NCBI RefSeq assembly: GCF_000764305.2
Contig: NW_025933301.1
Coordinates: 1-64,000 of the forward strand
DNA: 64,000 nucleotides
Direction of reading: 5' to 3'
Source of the DNA: Hyalella azteca
Lineage: Eukaryota > Arthropoda > Malacostraca > Amphipoda > Hyalellidae
Shown here: one piece after another, positions 63,065-64,000 of the stretch
Layout of the letters: each line of letters begins with the position of its first letter
How positions within the stretch are numbered: the first letter of the stretch is position 1
The notes under the pieces: model-generated
Seen by the model: only the letters and a program-made list of their open reading frames with translations
The model's database searches: none
Told to the model about the DNA's origin: nothing
Program-made: the position numbers and the translations under genes

Positions 63065-64000
63065 CCGTCAACCAAGGCTACTCGGGACGGTTTTGAGCAT
63101 TTTTTGTTAATAACTTCTTACCATGAAACATTTCATAAACAAGTTTAGGCTCATTTTATAGCTCTTTGCAAGGGCTATCAAATGGCATCTTCAAAAAAAT
63201 TTCAAAAAAAGAGTGTCCCGAGTAGCCCCGTCGAACAGGGCTACTCGGGACACTTGGAATAAAACTTCATTTTAAAATATTTGAAGCATGCAGAGTGTAC
63301 TCCATTACTAACAGTACTCTGAAGTCCTCCTCTTTCATTGTAGATGATGTAGAGGTAGAATAAATGACATTTTCTGTGATTTTTACTTGTTTTTCCTTTA
63401 TTGATATGATATTACCATAAACATTAATTACTGTCAACTGGGGTGACTTTGGCCAAGTTTTTTATTTTGTTTTGCAAACAAAAACAGGGTCATAAACGCT
63501 GGGGGTCATAAACGCCAGGGTCCTAAACAAGGTCTTAAACGCAGAGTGACTTTGGCCATCATTTTTGACCCTGCTTTTGTTTGCAAAACAAAATCAAAAA
63601 CATGGCCAAAGTCACCCCAGTTGACGGTACCATATTATAGATGTGATATACTGTATTATTGATGTGATATTACCCTATCCATGAACATGCCATTGAGCAT
63701 TTAGAATAACCTTGTCCACTGCAAGCTTCATATCAGCAGCCTTATAGCATTTTTTTCTGTATCTGTAAGCTCACAGGACGGCTTGTAATTTCACACCATT
63801 TTAATTGGGTTGAGTGAATTTACTATAAAAAATTAACTTTTTATAGTAATTTAACTCATTGCAGTGAATGAGAGAGCGCATTTTCTCTCGTCGACGAAAA
63901 CTTGAGGTCACAGACGAACGGACAGACGGACGTGGCAAGCACAACAGTGCTCGTTTATGCGCCATGCGCTCGTTTATGCGCCATTTTAATTGGTTTAAGT
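63065..64000. mobile_element. TA-target DNA transposon, family F1 copy 3 (cut by window)
   Basis: The left end CCGTCAACCAAGGCTACTCG follows TA (63063-63064). The internal palindrome GTCCCGAGTAGCCCC...GGGGCTACTCGGGAC appears near 63213 with one mismatch. The order of internal words (GAAGCATGCAGAGTGTACTC, GTAGATGATGTAGAGGTAGA) matches F1 copy 2. It is interrupted by a 197-bp F3 element and diverges from copy 2 after about 63830; the right end is outside the window. Confidence 0.78.
63431..63627. mobile_element. 197-bp MITE, family F3, inserted in F1 copy 3
   Basis: The ends CTGTCAACTGGGGTGACTTT and AAAGTCACCCCAGTTGACGG are inverted with one mismatch and flanked by TA (63429-63430 and 63628-63629). 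F1 copy 2 shows the empty site, ATTAATTACCGTATTATTGA near 47033. The inside is also largely palindromic (TTTTGTTTTGCAAACAAAAA and its inverse). Confidence 0.88.

Overview
This 64 kb window is AT-rich, intron-rich eukaryotic nuclear DNA. I hand-assembled four protein-coding genes across GT-AG introns with consistent codon phase: a relaxin/insulin-family peptide precursor, a REC8-like meiotic kleisin, an NHE8-type sodium/proton exchanger (SLC9A8) and Enhancer of polycomb. The gene set, the arthropod-style peptide precursor and the repeats point to an arthropod, perhaps a crustacean. That is inference; I cannot name a species.

Layout. 1-4.3 kb is non-coding, repeat-like DNA. The two-exon peptide hormone gene is on the minus strand (4684-6124), with its last coding bases tandemly copied downstream. 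6.2-16.4 kb has no gene that I can support and contains a fold-back DNA transposon (13784-14776). The REC8-like gene is on the plus strand (16435-32068, 21 coding exons). It carries a 12-bp coding minisatellite with a one-base frame break and two SINE copies in its introns. It converges on the NHE8 gene (minus, 34924-43362, 15 coding exons), which ends with a GC-AG intron. Upstream of the NHE8 start, 43.85-48.1 kb is a cluster of nested TA-target transposons. One of these contains a perfect 38-bp Nextera mate-pair junction adapter, an assembly artefact. 48.1-54.0 kb holds no recognised gene. Enhancer of polycomb (minus, 54089-62097, nine exons seen) lacks its first exon or exons, which should lie beyond the right edge. 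The last kilobase is another nested transposon copy.

The four genes are not an operon and share no pathway that I can see: one is an extracellular signal, one acts in meiotic chromosome cohesion, one in membrane ion exchange, and one in chromatin acetylation. The structural themes are (1) TA-target transposon families sharing one terminal-repeat grammar, nested in each other so that empty target sites can be read directly, and (2) short tandem duplications anchored on exon ends (hormone stop codon, NHE8 exon 8 and exon 11 donors).
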